Source: Madurella fahalii (Eukaryota > Ascomycota > Sordariomycetes > Sordariales). Taken from it: 64,000 nt of DNA. This document shows, one piece after another, positions 22,982-35,880 of this stretch. The position numbers were made by a program, and so were the translations under genes. The notes beneath the pieces are model-generated. The model had not been told where the DNA came from, ran no database searches, and saw nothing but the letters and a program-made list of their open reading frames with translations. Location of the stretch: the NCBI GenBank assembly GCA_029876055.1, contig CM056879.1, positions 868,001 through 932,000 on the forward strand, written 5' to 3'. Position 1 is the first letter of the stretch; every line of letters begins with the position of its first letter.

Positions 22982-23466
22982 ATGTGCGATTACACGCAAC
23001 GAGAGTACTCGTGCGGCCATTTCCGGTGGATCGCTTCCAAGTGGTGCCGGGACTACACAATCACCCACAAAAGGTGCCAGCCGAACGTCACACATTTTGA
23101 GTACAGGTGAGCAGCCTCGTCAAACCCAACCGGGTGGGGCCCAATTGCTGACGCCGGGTTGATGTATAGGGCCGAGGAGCTTTGCGGTATGTAAAAAAAA
23201 AAAAAAAAAAAAAACACGCCCGTTCGTTGCACGATCCCCCAGCATCGGCCTCTTTTACCCTGCAAAATCACCTGGTCTGTCCGGTGCAACACACGCGCCA
23301 ATGCCTACCCAGAGTTCTTGTCCGACTTCAGCAGACCCTTCTCCCTTCCTGTCGTGCCACCACCGGGAACGCAACGCTGACATCTAACACAGGCGAGTGC
23401 AAGCCGAAGGAGTACCCGCCATGGGAGAACATGATCAAGCGTTCCAATAAGCAGCAGACCTACTAA
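22982..23466 (+). CDS. Small cysteine-rich protein, three exons, 71 residues
   Basis: Exon 1 is 22982-23106, exon 2 only 17 nt (23170-23186) and exon 3 23393-23466. Intron 1 (63 nt) has donor GTGAGC and acceptor TATAG. Intron 2 (206 nt) has donor GTATGT, directly followed by a run of 22 A, then branch CTAAC and acceptor ACACAG. All three exons join in frame: MCDYTQREYSCGHFRW, then a C-x-x-Y..H-x-x-C region, EYRAEELC, GECKPKEYPPWEN, and an end in QQTY. The Cys/His spacing (C2, C11, H13, C22, H29, C32, C47, C50) resembles a family of small fungal proteins of unknown function that I associate with filamentous ascomycetes; a metal-binding fold is possible. There is no signal peptide, so it is probably cytoplasmic. 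It stands alone in a large gene-poor region. Confidence 0.82.
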
Positions 23467-26400
23467 ATCGCCTTGGCCGCTCTGGAGAAGAACGAGGCGG
23501 AGAGGGAGGATGACGATGGCCAACCCAGCGCCGACAACACGGGAATGCGTTGGGGAAGGAGAAACGGACACACCCCGCGCAAAGGAAGCCACAGCGCGGT
23601 GACACAGGCGGTGCGATGATGACAAAGCACAGTTTGACGAACTCTATCGCGCTGCAGGGCAGAACAAACGGAATGGATGCATCCCGGCCATATCGACACT
23701 CCCCAGCTGGGATCTAAGCGATTTCTGGGGGTGGGGAGATTTCCACGCGCCGGGCGGATGGGGGGATATGGACCGTGACACAAATCGATCAGTGGACTGG
23801 TACAAACAAGCATCACGGGATCCCCATCAGAACCACAGAACCAGACCAACCGGCCGGAGCGAGGAGCAACAACAGAAAAGGGGCGGGACGCAAAGTCCAA
23901 CAACTCTATTTTTCTCCCCCCCGCACCTGCAAAGTTGTTGTTGCTCCTCCCCCCTTCCCTTCCCCTCGGAAGAGCCAAGCCCAACCGCCGTAGCAGCGAG
24001 TTGGCCGCCCCCCTTGGGGCTGGTACGGCCAAACGGTTTTCGGTTCCCGTTTCCGCTAATCCCCCCCCATCGCCCAACAGGGCAAACAGCGACAAAGAGG
24101 AAACTGTCAACTTCGGCACCAGAAAACAACCCCCCAGCCTCTCCACCCCGCCCTGTTGCAACGCTGCAACGCTGCCGGCTTTGCAAATCCTACCTACCGT
24201 TACCTTCCTCCTTTTCGGGTCCTGCCAACGCCCGCCAGGCCCAGCCGCATCCTCCCCCCTCCCCCGTTCGTCAATCATCCCATTTCTGGCGGCAGGCGAC
24301 TTCCTCTTTGGGGTTGTACATCTTTGGTCTTTTTTTCTCCCTCCGTCCTCACATATTGGCTTTATCATTGGAGGTGTACGTTTCTTTTTTATTACCATAC
24401 AGAAGGGAGGTAATGGGGTTCGAGGGGTTCCGGAGTGATCAATTTTTTTTTATCCAACTGTCATTATTGTGGGGTAACTTTTGCCTTTGGGGGGATTCGG
24501 ATCGGTTTTTTTTTTTGATAGATACAGGCGAGGGATGGATCCAGGATACCAATGCGGTTATTTGGCCACTGCCCAAAGCAGAGGGAAAGCGGGTGTGAAC
24601 AATGGGACTGGGAACGGGAACAGGAATGGGGATGGAATGGGGGATCTACTATTACTATTTACTACCCAATAGGGGGATTTACAAAAAAGAGTTCAAAAAT
24701 GCCCGATTCCGAAGGACATTGGCGTTGTGTTGTTGACTCGGATACGGCCCTGAAATTGGTGCAACGTATTCCAAGCCGCCAACAAAGTGCGTGCAACTTT
24801 TTTGCTCTTCTTGCGGGCTTGTTATTTCCCATTGTGTTCTGGGTGCGTCTTTACCCCTTTGGACACCGGACCCATCACGTCGTTTTCGGGAAGCCCGTCT
24901 GTCATCACCCAATGGTGGATGCCATCATGATCATCGTCACCATCGGGCATCACTCTCATCTCATTGGGCAAATCTTTGGAGCACCCAGCACACCCACATC
25001 CACAATTCCGAAGCGAGATGCAGACCCGTGCGTTTGATGAGATGGGGTGGGTTACCTTTTCCCTATATTCCTTACATTTGGTATGCGTGAGAGGATCTAT
25101 TCGAGGAGCCAGTGTCTTGCTTTCTGAACTTGCTCTTCAGGACAAGCTAGTAACTTTTGTCCCTGCCCGGACTACTCGCTAGCCCATGCGGTCTTCGTCT
25201 CTGGAACATGTGTGTGATGGAGGAGAGCACGTGTGATGGGGTTTCGTCTGACAACGGCTGCCTGTGCTGTAACCGACCGATCATGAACAGGGGTTCGGCC
25301 ATCCCCCCCCCCAAATTCATCACCATCTAACCTTACCAAAATAGGACAACCGAAGCCCCGCCGTTCTATTTGAAAAAAAAAAAAAAAAAAAGAGCGAAGA
25401 GTCGGGGAATTTGTGGGTTTGTCAAAAAGGCTCTGTCCGGCCTGATGGGTACCGACGAGCGGCGTTGTTGCTGACTCGCAAAAGGTTGTGTCCGCAGCAG
25501 CTTCTATTGGCATCAGCTTGGCTCGCCAGAAAGACAAGGACAGGGCTTGCCGCCCATGCCGCAGCGGAATCCATTGAACACGAGAAAGCAAGAAGGTAAA
25601 CCAATAGTTTCGTAAAAAACCCCCACTCTCACTAGCGTGGCGATACTGTGTGTGTTAGTTCAAAGTTAACCGATGCCTGCGTATCCGGTCCCGGCCTTGT
25701 TGACGAATGGGTGCCGGTGGGATCAGTCAATTCCGGGCTTGTACAGGTGCCGGTGGCTGCCGTTCGCTCCAGACCGCGCCCCCCGGCTATCTTTCCCAAC
25801 TCGGCATCCGCGTGGGCGTAATAAAGGCGGTGACACAAAACTACGGCAGCTGGTTGCCACTGCTTACATGGCCGTAGGCGTGTGACTCGTACCACCAGTG
25901 CCGAATCGTCGAGTTGCAGAGACGGGAGAGAGGTGGTTGGGCAACAGGACAGACGCAGCCGGTCAGACGGGTTGGAGGGCACATTGAAGCCTCGATTTGA
26001 TTCGTCTCTTTCCACCCGCCGTTGCGCTTTCTTCATTGTCTGGGGTATTGTTAATGCAAGTCATGGTGGTCCTGAGGTGACGATTCTGCCCTCGGCCAAT
26101 TGTCCGACAAAGCCTGGGCGCCCAGATCATCAACTCCGAGGGATCCTCGACAGCCTATCTGTGACTGGCAGCCGCGGCCTGCAGCCTCCTCGCGTACCGA
26201 GCCGAGGGCGAATTTCCCTTGCGCCCAACAGCCTGCCGGAGCTGAAATCGCATCGTGGGGCCAAGCGCACATCTCAAAAGTGATGGGAACCCCGGGTCGT
26301 GGTTGACGGGAGGTCCGAGAAACAACCCCGGTGCCGCGTCATATCGACACTGGCAGTTGGGCATACGTGCTTTCACCGCGAAAGTAGACTCCCGATCTCG

Positions 26401-29400
26401 GCCGCAAACAACCCCCGGAAGGACGCCGGGAGTTGCTTTAATCGCAGTGCCAAATCACCACTTTGGATCGTCTAACAGCACAAGCCAGTTGGCCGTGTCC
26501 CTCGTGGACGCCTTGGCCGCTTCCTGCTTGCACTTCTGACGAGCGTCAGGCACAGCGTGGATATCATTGGGGCCCCAAGTATTGCATATGCCGCGGCCGT
26601 TACACAGCGGTCGCCTGTACCGCGCGTCCACCGCGGATCGACGGGGGTTTCGCATGTCGAATTTGAACGAGGTGTTTGCGGGTTTCTTCTAACCCCTTAG
26701 CTGTCGACCGCAGGGCAGCAATGCTTTGCTTCGGATCAAAGTGGCACGACAGGCAATAGCGGTTACCCTGTTCGAGAACGTTCCGGTGGGCAAGGCATAC
26801 GGTCCGTGCAAATGTGTGGCCCAAGCCCGGAACGTACTGCCCGGGCCGTCGAGGCGTCAGCTGGCTACCTGACAGGCATCGTGCTTCGGCAAATGGTTGA
26901 CATCTCCCGCCAATGCCCCCGCCGAAACCGATTCCAGAGAACTGGGGATGTCTGACAGTAGCCGGCAAGGGTTGGGATGATGGTGACAAACGCGATATGC
27001 CGTGCTTTGCGCTTCCTATATGTACATCTGTATCTGCTGTCAAGAAAATAGCATCCACTAGCTGCAGACACGGCATTGTCGTCGTTGGCACGGGTGTGAA
27101 CCTCGAGAGCGCGAGTGCTCGAGCTGAACGATTGCAGCGTCTATCTGTCTCACCATCAAGCCAGCCGTCTGGTTGCGATGCGATTCCGGTACCGAGGCTG
27201 GTTGCTGCATCTTCTCTCGCCCTCCCGCACTGCCCTGGTCATCCCACCTCAGCCGCGCAGTCTCAGACTGCCGTAGGCGACGTCGGAAGCCTGCCCACCA
27301 CCTGAACTGGTGCCCCGCCGACACTTGCCGCAGCCTATGGCAGGGGGTGGGGCCAAAGTTTCGTAGCAAGTCTTAGCTAAGTCGTCGGTCGGGGCTCGCC
27401 GCTTTCCATTCCTGAAGTGCGCAGGTCAGTACATCAGTCCTTTGGGCAAGAGGAGAGACCTATCTCAATCGTGGAGGCCGGCGTGTGGTCCGGATGTGGC
27501 AATCATGATTGCAGGAGAACAGGGGAGGAGAGGCGCAATTAATGGCTCCTTCGTCGGGTCACGCTGCGGTTGGAGGCACCGTTGGTGGCTTTAGCAAACT
27601 TGGCTCCTGCAGCACAAGCACGGGACAAGAGATGCCGTTTGTTGACGGACCCGTCAGCAAGGACGGGACCCATAGCTGGGTCCTGGGGGGAGTCTGCCGC
27701 AGTGCCACTAAGGGAAACTAATAATTGTAGAATACAAATTAACAGACCTCTCAGCTGGAAGCGCCCAATGCTGAGGTCGCGCTCGGCTGGCTGCAGCAGG
27801 CGGGGCACCTCATCGTCACAGCTTTGCCCTGGCGGCTCAGGCGCAAGCATACGGTTACTACGGTGTTAGTGGAGAGACAAATTTGTGGAGTTGGGAGAGC
27901 GGCAGAGAACCAAGGTCGCGAGCCACCTGGTTCACACTCAGAAAGATTGCTTTGCATACAGGTATCTTCTGTACCTTAGGTGACGGGGGAGTATACTAGA
28001 AACAAAAGGCGCGGGTACCTACGGAGAAGCTGGCGCCTCAAATTTGCCAGCGCGGCGGCGAGCTTGTGTTGCGCGGCGAATTTCCGCTCCCAAGGTAACC
28101 TAAGATACAGTATTTTGTGTACAGTACAATACTGTCCAGTACGGTGCCTAGGCACCTAGGCATCTTACTGTTTTGTTTTTGTTGTCTCCGTTGTCTCCCA
28201 ACATCAATGGGCTGGAGAAGCCGGCAACGGCTGGTTCTCAGCGCGACCGCGTGTCACAGCTGCCTTCCATCCGAGCTGGAGCAAAGCAGCCAGCAACATG
28301 GGCTCAGAACGTGGTGCGTCCTTCTAATTTCCATGCGGGGCGCTTCAGGTTTGGCAACTCTCGGGCAGCGAGCCATCCGTGCTCGCAAGTGCCGTGAAGG
28401 TGATGCACCTTACCTATCCAGGACAGAAGCGGCCGAGCGCAACAGATAACCATCGCGGGGCCACCCCAGCTCCCCCATCCAAGCGCTGGGCGGACCGCCT
28501 AGATCTCTCACCGGTGAGGGGTTGTCGCAAATGACAGAAGATTCCCGCAGATCGATCGCGGCGGGTTGATTGCGGTTGCAGCCAACACTCGGGTCCTTCC
28601 TCTCGTCCCATGTCCCGTGGAGATCGTTGTGCAACCCTCTGCTGCGCACGATCCGGCCAACCGCAGGCCGTGATTCTTGGTCTCGTGTTGCCGATGGACG
28701 GGCAGCGTCTCGAGCATCTTGGAATCGGCTGCCAGATCCTGGCCTCTGGACGGGTGCGAAAGTGTCCGTGACGCTGCTGCACCGGCTTGACCAACAACAA
28801 CCACCGCGGTTTCCCACCTGGTGATCAGAGACGACACGGATCACCTGATTGAATGCTGCTGCAGTGTGGCTAAACCCCTCGCAACGGTCGTCGCCCCTCA
28901 ATTGGCCGCTGGTATAGTACGTACCCCCTTTGGGCGTTTAAATACGGCCGCATATTAGCACCTGCCGGCAAGGCCATCTCCGCAGGAGTGCACCCGGCAA
29001 GATCGAATCTCGAGGCCAGGGCAAAGCGGTCGATAACGCCCACGCCCGAAGCGCCGTGTCATCAGGACATTAAGGTAGTGTAGGCTGGCAAAAATCTCCG
29101 AACGGGCCTTTGAAGGGGGACAGATGACGGAATCTGCGGTCAACCTGCATCCTCTCCGACAGAGTCTGGAAGCCATGCAGCATTCATGCAGAATGTTCGA
29201 CGCCAGCATTCCGTGGATCCGCCCACGCAATTGCATCCCAGCTCCCGTGTGGTTCTTCCCATCCTTCCATCTGCCACTGGCCGAAAACTATCGTGCGTCG
29301 AACGGATTTTGACAGGCAGCCTACACAGTGCGTCCCCTAGCATGTTTTACTTGCCGGCGCGCCATGAGCCACTGTATAGAATGCGTGGCATCTCATCTTG

Positions 29401-29999
29401 TTCGGTCCGTTTGCCCGAACTCGAGAAGCCGGAGGTCTGTGTGTAGGTGGCCACGCTCGCTCACCCAAAGCCCCGGTGTACTTCACGCCTTGTACCGCTA
29501 CCTCTTGTCAACGGATCTGTCATCCTAGCGCTCTTCCATCCTACGCACCGTTATTGCCCACGATGGTTCATCCCTAGCTTTACTACCTAGGTATCTTTGG
29601 ATAAACGCTTCGCTTCCACCATGGAGGGTGGAGACGACGCCTGAGTTTCGGCATTCCAAGGCGACGTTGTCGCAATGCTACCTTGCTGTGTGCCGACCAG
29701 CAGCTCACCCCCGAAACGGCCAGCCCGCAATGTAAACGGCAGCATGCATCCACCTCAGACGGGAGAATACACCATGACGGCGCCTCCCGCCAAGGCCTGT
29801 TCCCAAGCACGGTGCTAACCAGACGGTTCACACCTCACACCTCGCGGCTCTTTAGACCGGGATACGACGACAATTCGGTGTCTGCCTCCGAGGCGTTCTC
29901 GATCTGCTGCCGCCGACCGAGCAGCAATGCCGTGTCCGAAACACCATAGGTAGATCCAAGATGTTGTATTCTCGAATGTTGGGCACGGCGCTCAATAAT
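23467..29999. other. Gene-poor stretch, part 1
   Basis: No supported gene. ORFs at 23463-24398 (-), 23768-24598 (+) and 24552-25037 (+) are low-complexity or mutually overlapping. A run of 19 A lies at 25373-25391. On the minus strand, 26600-27091 contains a passage that reads like protein (TVCLAHRNVLEQGNRYCLSCHFD) but no family, start or splice pattern that I can defend. A 14-bp perfect palindrome GGTGCCTAGGCACC lies at about 28143-28156, and ACCTAGGT at 29586-29593. Confidence 0.45.
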
Positions 30000-32900
30000 T
30001 GCCTCTGCTGTTTTCCGCTCTTGGGTTCGGTCCCCAGAAGTCCAAGCCTGGTTCTGACCCCGATTGTTCTCGTCGTGGGTGTGCTGCTAATACCACATAC
30101 GATCAGATACTACTCCGTCACACCCTCTCCCAACGCGCTTATACGATGATTCCTGGCGTTCGTGCAGTTATAAGAGCAGGGAAACCGGGCGGTTGCGACA
30201 CTTGTTGTCAGCCTCTCCAGAAGTTGGTGTCCTCGGTTCCAGTTGCGCCACTGGAACGTGTGGAGGCGCTGAAACATCAGTGCGATTGGCGTGCAGCGGG
30301 CCGTTGCAAGCCAACCCCGGCCAACCTGTCAATCGCCTCTGGGCACATCCCCAACCCCCTGCTCATTAGATACGGTTCCAGCGGGCAAACTGCAGGTCTT
30401 TGTCCCAAAGCCGCAGTGCTCTGGTATCCCTGTCCCCTGTCAGCAACTCTTCGGAATGTCGCCGCGCTATTACTCGAGGCTTCTCCCACTGGCAGTCTCA
30501 CTGGCAGCCATTTCGTGGGCGGAAATCACGCAATAACGGCAACCGCTGGAAGGGCGGGTAGGTTATGGTAGGTATCATGTGAAACTGTCAAACTACCTAC
30601 AGGCGAGGCAGGTCTGCGGGGATCCAAATGGCAACCGTTGCACCCATCTATCTTAATGCAACCCGTCTTAAGGCCCCACAATCTTCATCGAGGTAGCGCT
30701 CATCCAAGCAGCCGGCTCACCGAGTTATAACACGACCGTGCTAAGGCTCCTTTGGGGCCGACGCCGACCGGGGTCCCTCCCAGTTGGGTCCAGACAACGG
30801 CATCCCCTGTGAGTGTGCGCGGTACTTGGGTGTCGTTGAGGATCGAGCACCAAAACGGAAGAGTAGATACGACGAGGCGCGGCAATGCGGTAATCTGTAC
30901 AACCGGCTAAGGTTGCGAGTTCAGTGCGAGTCTCGACCCTGCTTTCTTTTGCCGTCATATCAAGCTCTTAACAAGCGACAGCAGCACGGCAGAACCACTC
31001 AGGAGGGATTCCTGGTAGCAATCTTGTTTGCAGCTTTGATGATTGTGCTATTGTTAGAGTCTACCAGCCCCCTGGCCACACTTCTTAAGGGCGGTCATGG
31101 TGGATAGATGTGGTGAAAATAAATCGATCGTCGACGACGACAATCGCAAATCTAGTGTAGATGCATTTCCAGCGGTTGTCTGCTTTCCCGCACTGGACAA
31201 TACATGAGGCTGAAGCTGGCTAACCCCCCACACCCGGTAGGCCCCGGCCTCGTACGATCATCTCCATCTTCACCGCAACCTGTTCATGCAAAGTCGCGCC
31301 TCACATATTGCATCTCTCTTCATGATCGCCGGTTGCATCTGGTCCAGATCCCACTCATCAATCGAACTGTGAACGAGAACCCACTCAGCATCAGCGTGCT
31401 ACGCACGTAGCACACTGCACAGCAGGTAGGCTGATGTCAGCCCGCACGCAAAGTTCGGTCTCCGGAGAAAGGTGGCGGGCTCTAACTCCAACTGTCATAG
31501 CCCTGGTGCGTATCGTAGGTTCTTCGGGAGAAAAGTTCCCGAGCAGGGCTTGCCGTTGGTGGCGCCGTCGGGGAACAGCTCAGTATGGCCCGCAAGCACA
31601 AGATCAACAAACACTCAAAGCATAGAAGCAGGGAGTTTTCTTTCTTTTCCTTCCTCTGACTCTCGGATCTCGGAACGGGATCCTCATCCGACGGACACTA
31701 TACTAGTGAGAACCCCTAGCGCACCACACCGCATCGCATCGTCATCTTCATGGTTCAAGTATCAGCCATGGCCCAGCTCTTTGCCCGACTGGCCAGGCGA
31801 ACGAAGCAAACCCTCACCCCCCCCCCACTCCCCCACACAATTCCGAAACAGGATACTCATTCTTCCCAAAACAAACAGAACACGTGTAGTGGAATGGAAT
31901 GTGCTGGACTCGACTGGACTGCTCCAGGTCAGCGCGAGCGTTCCGAACCTTTTGGGCCGGTGAGCTCCTGCAGGATGGAGGTGGCTTCCTCTGTGCGCGC
32001 TGCGCGCTGACGGCGCAGCTATTTGACGAGCTGTCGTTCCCCCCCCCCCCCCCCCCCCGGGCGGACGCTTCCCCGCCCCTCCTCAAATCCTCAAATCCGG
32101 GTCTGGTCTGGGGTTTGGGGGTTTCTCATTAGGCCCGGGGGTGGGGGAGAGCGAGAGAAAGGTGAAGGGGGGGGGTTAAGTTAGGGGTGAAACTGAGATG
32201 GCGTTCCAGGGATCAAGGGTGTCAGCCGGGAGATGATGACCTGCTCGCCATGCATCCCGCCATGCATGCGCTTTTTTTCCGTGGGGGTGGTTGCTGAGGA
32301 GCAGAGCTTTTCGATCTCGTCTACTGTACGAAGGTACACGTACAACTGACGGTGCTGCGTTACTTTGAGGGTCGGTGGGACAGACGTCTCCCCGCGCCAG
32401 CCCGCGCGCGCGCGCGCAGACCGGAGTACGGGCTACGGTATGTACACGTGCAACGTCTACGTGCGGCCGATGGTCGTGCCAAGCGTATGGCCGACCTGAG
32501 GCGCCGAGGCGATCAATGGGCAGTGTAGGTATGTACCCTACCCTGCAGGACGACGCGTCGCTCACCGCCTCGTTGTGTTGTTGCCGGTCTCGTTGGGGCC
32601 GTCGCTTGTGTGATGAGAGCGTTTACTGGCAGATAGTGATGGGTCGGCAGTTGGAGGTTGAGTGGTTTTTGAGGGGTTCTGACTGCGCTACGCAGTCAGT
32701 CTGACAAGACATCTGTCTGACCATCCTTCCGGGAAGTCGGCAATTCGGTGGCGGTCCTCATGATTGTGTATTGGTTTTTTTTTTTTTTTTTTTTTTTTTC
32801 CTCTTTCTTACACTCTTGTGTTCCTCCGTTTTTCCTCGGTTCTTGTCCGGGGGTGGTTGATTTGGCTCCGGCAATGCCAAGCCCCGGCTAACACGACTCG

Positions 32901-35880
32901 GCCGGAGTCCCACCCCCGGCGACGGTTCCGTCCTCCGGGAGGACTCCCATGCAACCGGTGCCTGCGTTGGTTGGCTTACCCACACGGCAGGTAGTACTGT
33001 ATCTGTTCGTTTTGTGTTGGTGCATGCTAGTGCCTCGGTGATGACCGCATCGGGCTTCGTTCCATGTACATGGGTTGTATTGCTGCTGCGTCTTGCTTCT
33101 GGGGTTTCGGCTTTTCTGGCCGATTCTCCTCATGATGCAAAGTGCTCGCCGAATTTACCAGGTGACATTCGGTTATTTTAGGAGCCTAAAAAGGCTCTTT
33201 CTACGAGTTTCATGTGAGTGTCTATGCATTGTGAACTAGACCCTTCGCGTTGAATGCATCAGCATGGGGTAGCAATAGCTATGGGATCGTACAGGACTTG
33301 GTCTACTACAATAGGTACTTGCAAAGTATCCAAGTACATGCACCTGGCCCTGCATAGTGTACTTCGTTAGACAATCACCGATGGATAGCCGATGTCTGGA
33401 ACCGACGTTGCCAGAACTGTTGGGTTCAGTCGACTTTGAGCTGTATTGCGAGAGTTAGAGGAGTTGTCAGCGTCTCAAAAATAACATGATCAGAAGGGGA
33501 GTTCGAAATCCCTCGTATTCCCCGTTGGATGTCCGCGTAGTCCGTTGATATATCGACGTCTCCCACAGTAGCTTCCGGGATGGAATCTTTCTACTGATGG
33601 TTAAGACGGAAAGAGCTCGTTGTTAACAATGAGTTGATAGAATCTATAGGTTACAAGTTTCTTTCTGAGCGGTGAAGTTCTAGAGTAGCATCGTGTGCCA
33701 AGAAGATGGGAGCTAACGCCACCTATTGTTTGTTGTTGTATGGGTGGGTCTCATAGCAACAGCAGCAAGATGCCTCCCAATTACTACATGGCATTCCTCG
33801 GAGCTGGGTAGACTAGGGACCTCCGGTGTAACACCGCTCGGTATAGAGTAACGGTAACTCTAACAAGGGACCATTTCCGGTCTCTAAGTTCCAGTCCGTC
33901 CGGGTCGACAAGAAATAATGCTGTTTGCTGTGCCTGGTTCTAGTTTGCTATTCCCTGGATGGGCCGCATGGGGCGGAGCTCATGTGACTAGAACAACGCG
34001 GCTTTGTCTCAACGTCAAACAATCAACGGTTCGATTCGGGTTAGGTGTATGGTCCTAAGCATACGCCGAATGAATGGACAACATTTTGGGCTGCTTCGAG
34101 GCAGAATGAAAAAAAGCGTCAGACCTGCATTCAATATACCGCCCTGCATCATCCGCCAAACCGTCGTCGGGTCGCTCCGGCTACCTATACAACGGTAGCT
34201 GTTAGAGACGGATGTGGTTGGGCATTACGATCGCCGTCAGCACTATGCCACTTGGCTCCCAGCGCAAGTATAATTCCAGTAGTGTTCAAGGCGACGACCT
34301 GGACGGAATGGCGTGACCAGACGCTGACACGGAGGTCTCGCAGGGGGCTGGGGGCTGGTGGGCTGAGCGGGTAATTCAGCGTCGAATTGAGTAGTCTCCG
34401 TACTCGATCGATATTTCAGCAGTAATCGCGTATATGCATGTGGTTGACTGATAGAGTTGTGTGCTCCGTCTTGGGGTTTTGCGTATTTGGCCTGCCGCAC
34501 CAAACCCCGAGATTCGGGTAGTTAATGGCGATGTGATTCAAGTACTTATCCACAATGACATAGACGCAGGAGACGGAAGAGACTTTGCACCCGAGTATGG
34601 CATGGCAGGATTCTCCGTCATGGTCGGTGTGTATGGCTACTGCAACTCCTTCTTTACATCAGCAGACTGGCGAGGAATGTTCGATGATAGACATTTCGGA
34701 CGGTAACCGAACATCTCACTGCTTTCCGGATATTCCCGGTTAACAGCATAAAAAGTTGCCGGCTAGGTGACAGCCTGCAAAGTGCAAACAGGCGACGCAA
34801 TTTGGGGAATAGGAGGGGTCAAATGACATCGATCCAAACATGTGTTTGCCTTCTCCCCGAAGAGGCTGTCGAATTACGGGTTGGCTTCGAAATCCAAGTC
34901 TTCGGCTAGTTCCTGCCGAAACTCTCCTCTGGAAAGTTAGACTGGAAGGGTGCAACATCCGACGCTCCGGCGCCGAGGCGCATGTGGACGAGGCCGGGCG
35001 TACAGTGTCGGCCGAGGGTACTGTGGACACATCTCAAAGGTACAAATCCCTCAAACGGACCGGCGTCTTGCATATTCCCGCGTTCTCTCGCTCTCCGTAT
35101 GTCTTTTGGTGGAGCTGGCCTCCGTTTTGCCCAGGCGTCCTTTTCCTTTTTCCCCTTTCGTCCTCCTGCAGCACAGCGTGGGAGGGATCCAGCAGTCTAC
35201 ATATGAGAGACATACCCGACAGCGTGGTAGACACCCTGGTTATGGCGCCCATCCTTGGCGCTTCTGCAACGTGTCGATTCGGCAGATCGTGGACCGTGGC
35301 GCTCGCATCGAGATTGGGCCCGGCGCCGTGCCCCATCCGCGCGAGTGTAGTGGAGGGTTGTCTGAAATCCTGTTCTGCGAAGGCGGCTTCCCTTAAACCT
35401 GCGCCGAGGTAGAACCCGGTGAGAAGAATGCGGACCGATGCTCCGAGGTGAGCATGTCCCTGAGTCTGAGCGGTGGTAGGGTGGTATCGAGCGATGACAT
35501 CTCCACGGAAAGCAACAACCAGGTAAACCTGAACCCGGCTAGGATGGGTTACATGCGTAGAAGATGATACGTCAAAGTCGCGAGTTGTGTGGGGGGTGTC
35601 TATCTAACGCGGGCTTTGTTGAGATGGCTTGCATTTACAGCGGCCGCCATCCCCAACCAACCACTGCGGAAAAAATAACGGCCAACGAGAATCGTATGGT
35701 TTCTCTCATCATACCTTGATGGCCAATAATGATCCGTGTGCATACAGGAGGCTGTCCCCGAAAGGGTCACAACACGCATGCGTTGTGGTGCGTGCATGCG
35801 TTGCCATGTGGAACGCGGAGAAGCCCCCTGCCCATTTCCATAGACGAAATGGAAGGCAAGGAGAGTTTCCTCTTATCATA
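30000..35880. other. Gene-poor stretch, part 2
   Basis: No supported gene. Long homopolymers: C20 at about 32039-32058 and T25 at 32775-32799. Between 33134 and 34003 no ORF of 60 codons exists on either strand. A plus-strand ORF at 34461-34706 (81 codons) and overlapping ORFs at 34840-35412 show no recognisable domain. The last bases are the 3' flank of the terpene-cyclase-like gene. Confidence 0.45.

Noticed and set aside
23463..24398. 311-codon minus-strand ORF in the gene-poor block
   Set aside because: Low-complexity composition, with competing plus-strand ORFs of similar length over the same bases and no domain on either.
33480..33530. tRNA T-arm-like string (GAGTTCGAAATCCC)
   Set aside because: The T-stem has mismatches and no D-arm, anticodon stem or acceptor partner lies upstream at the right spacing.
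34020..34050. Second tRNA B-box-like string (GGTTCGATTCGG)
   Set aside because: No A-box or cloverleaf could be built around it.
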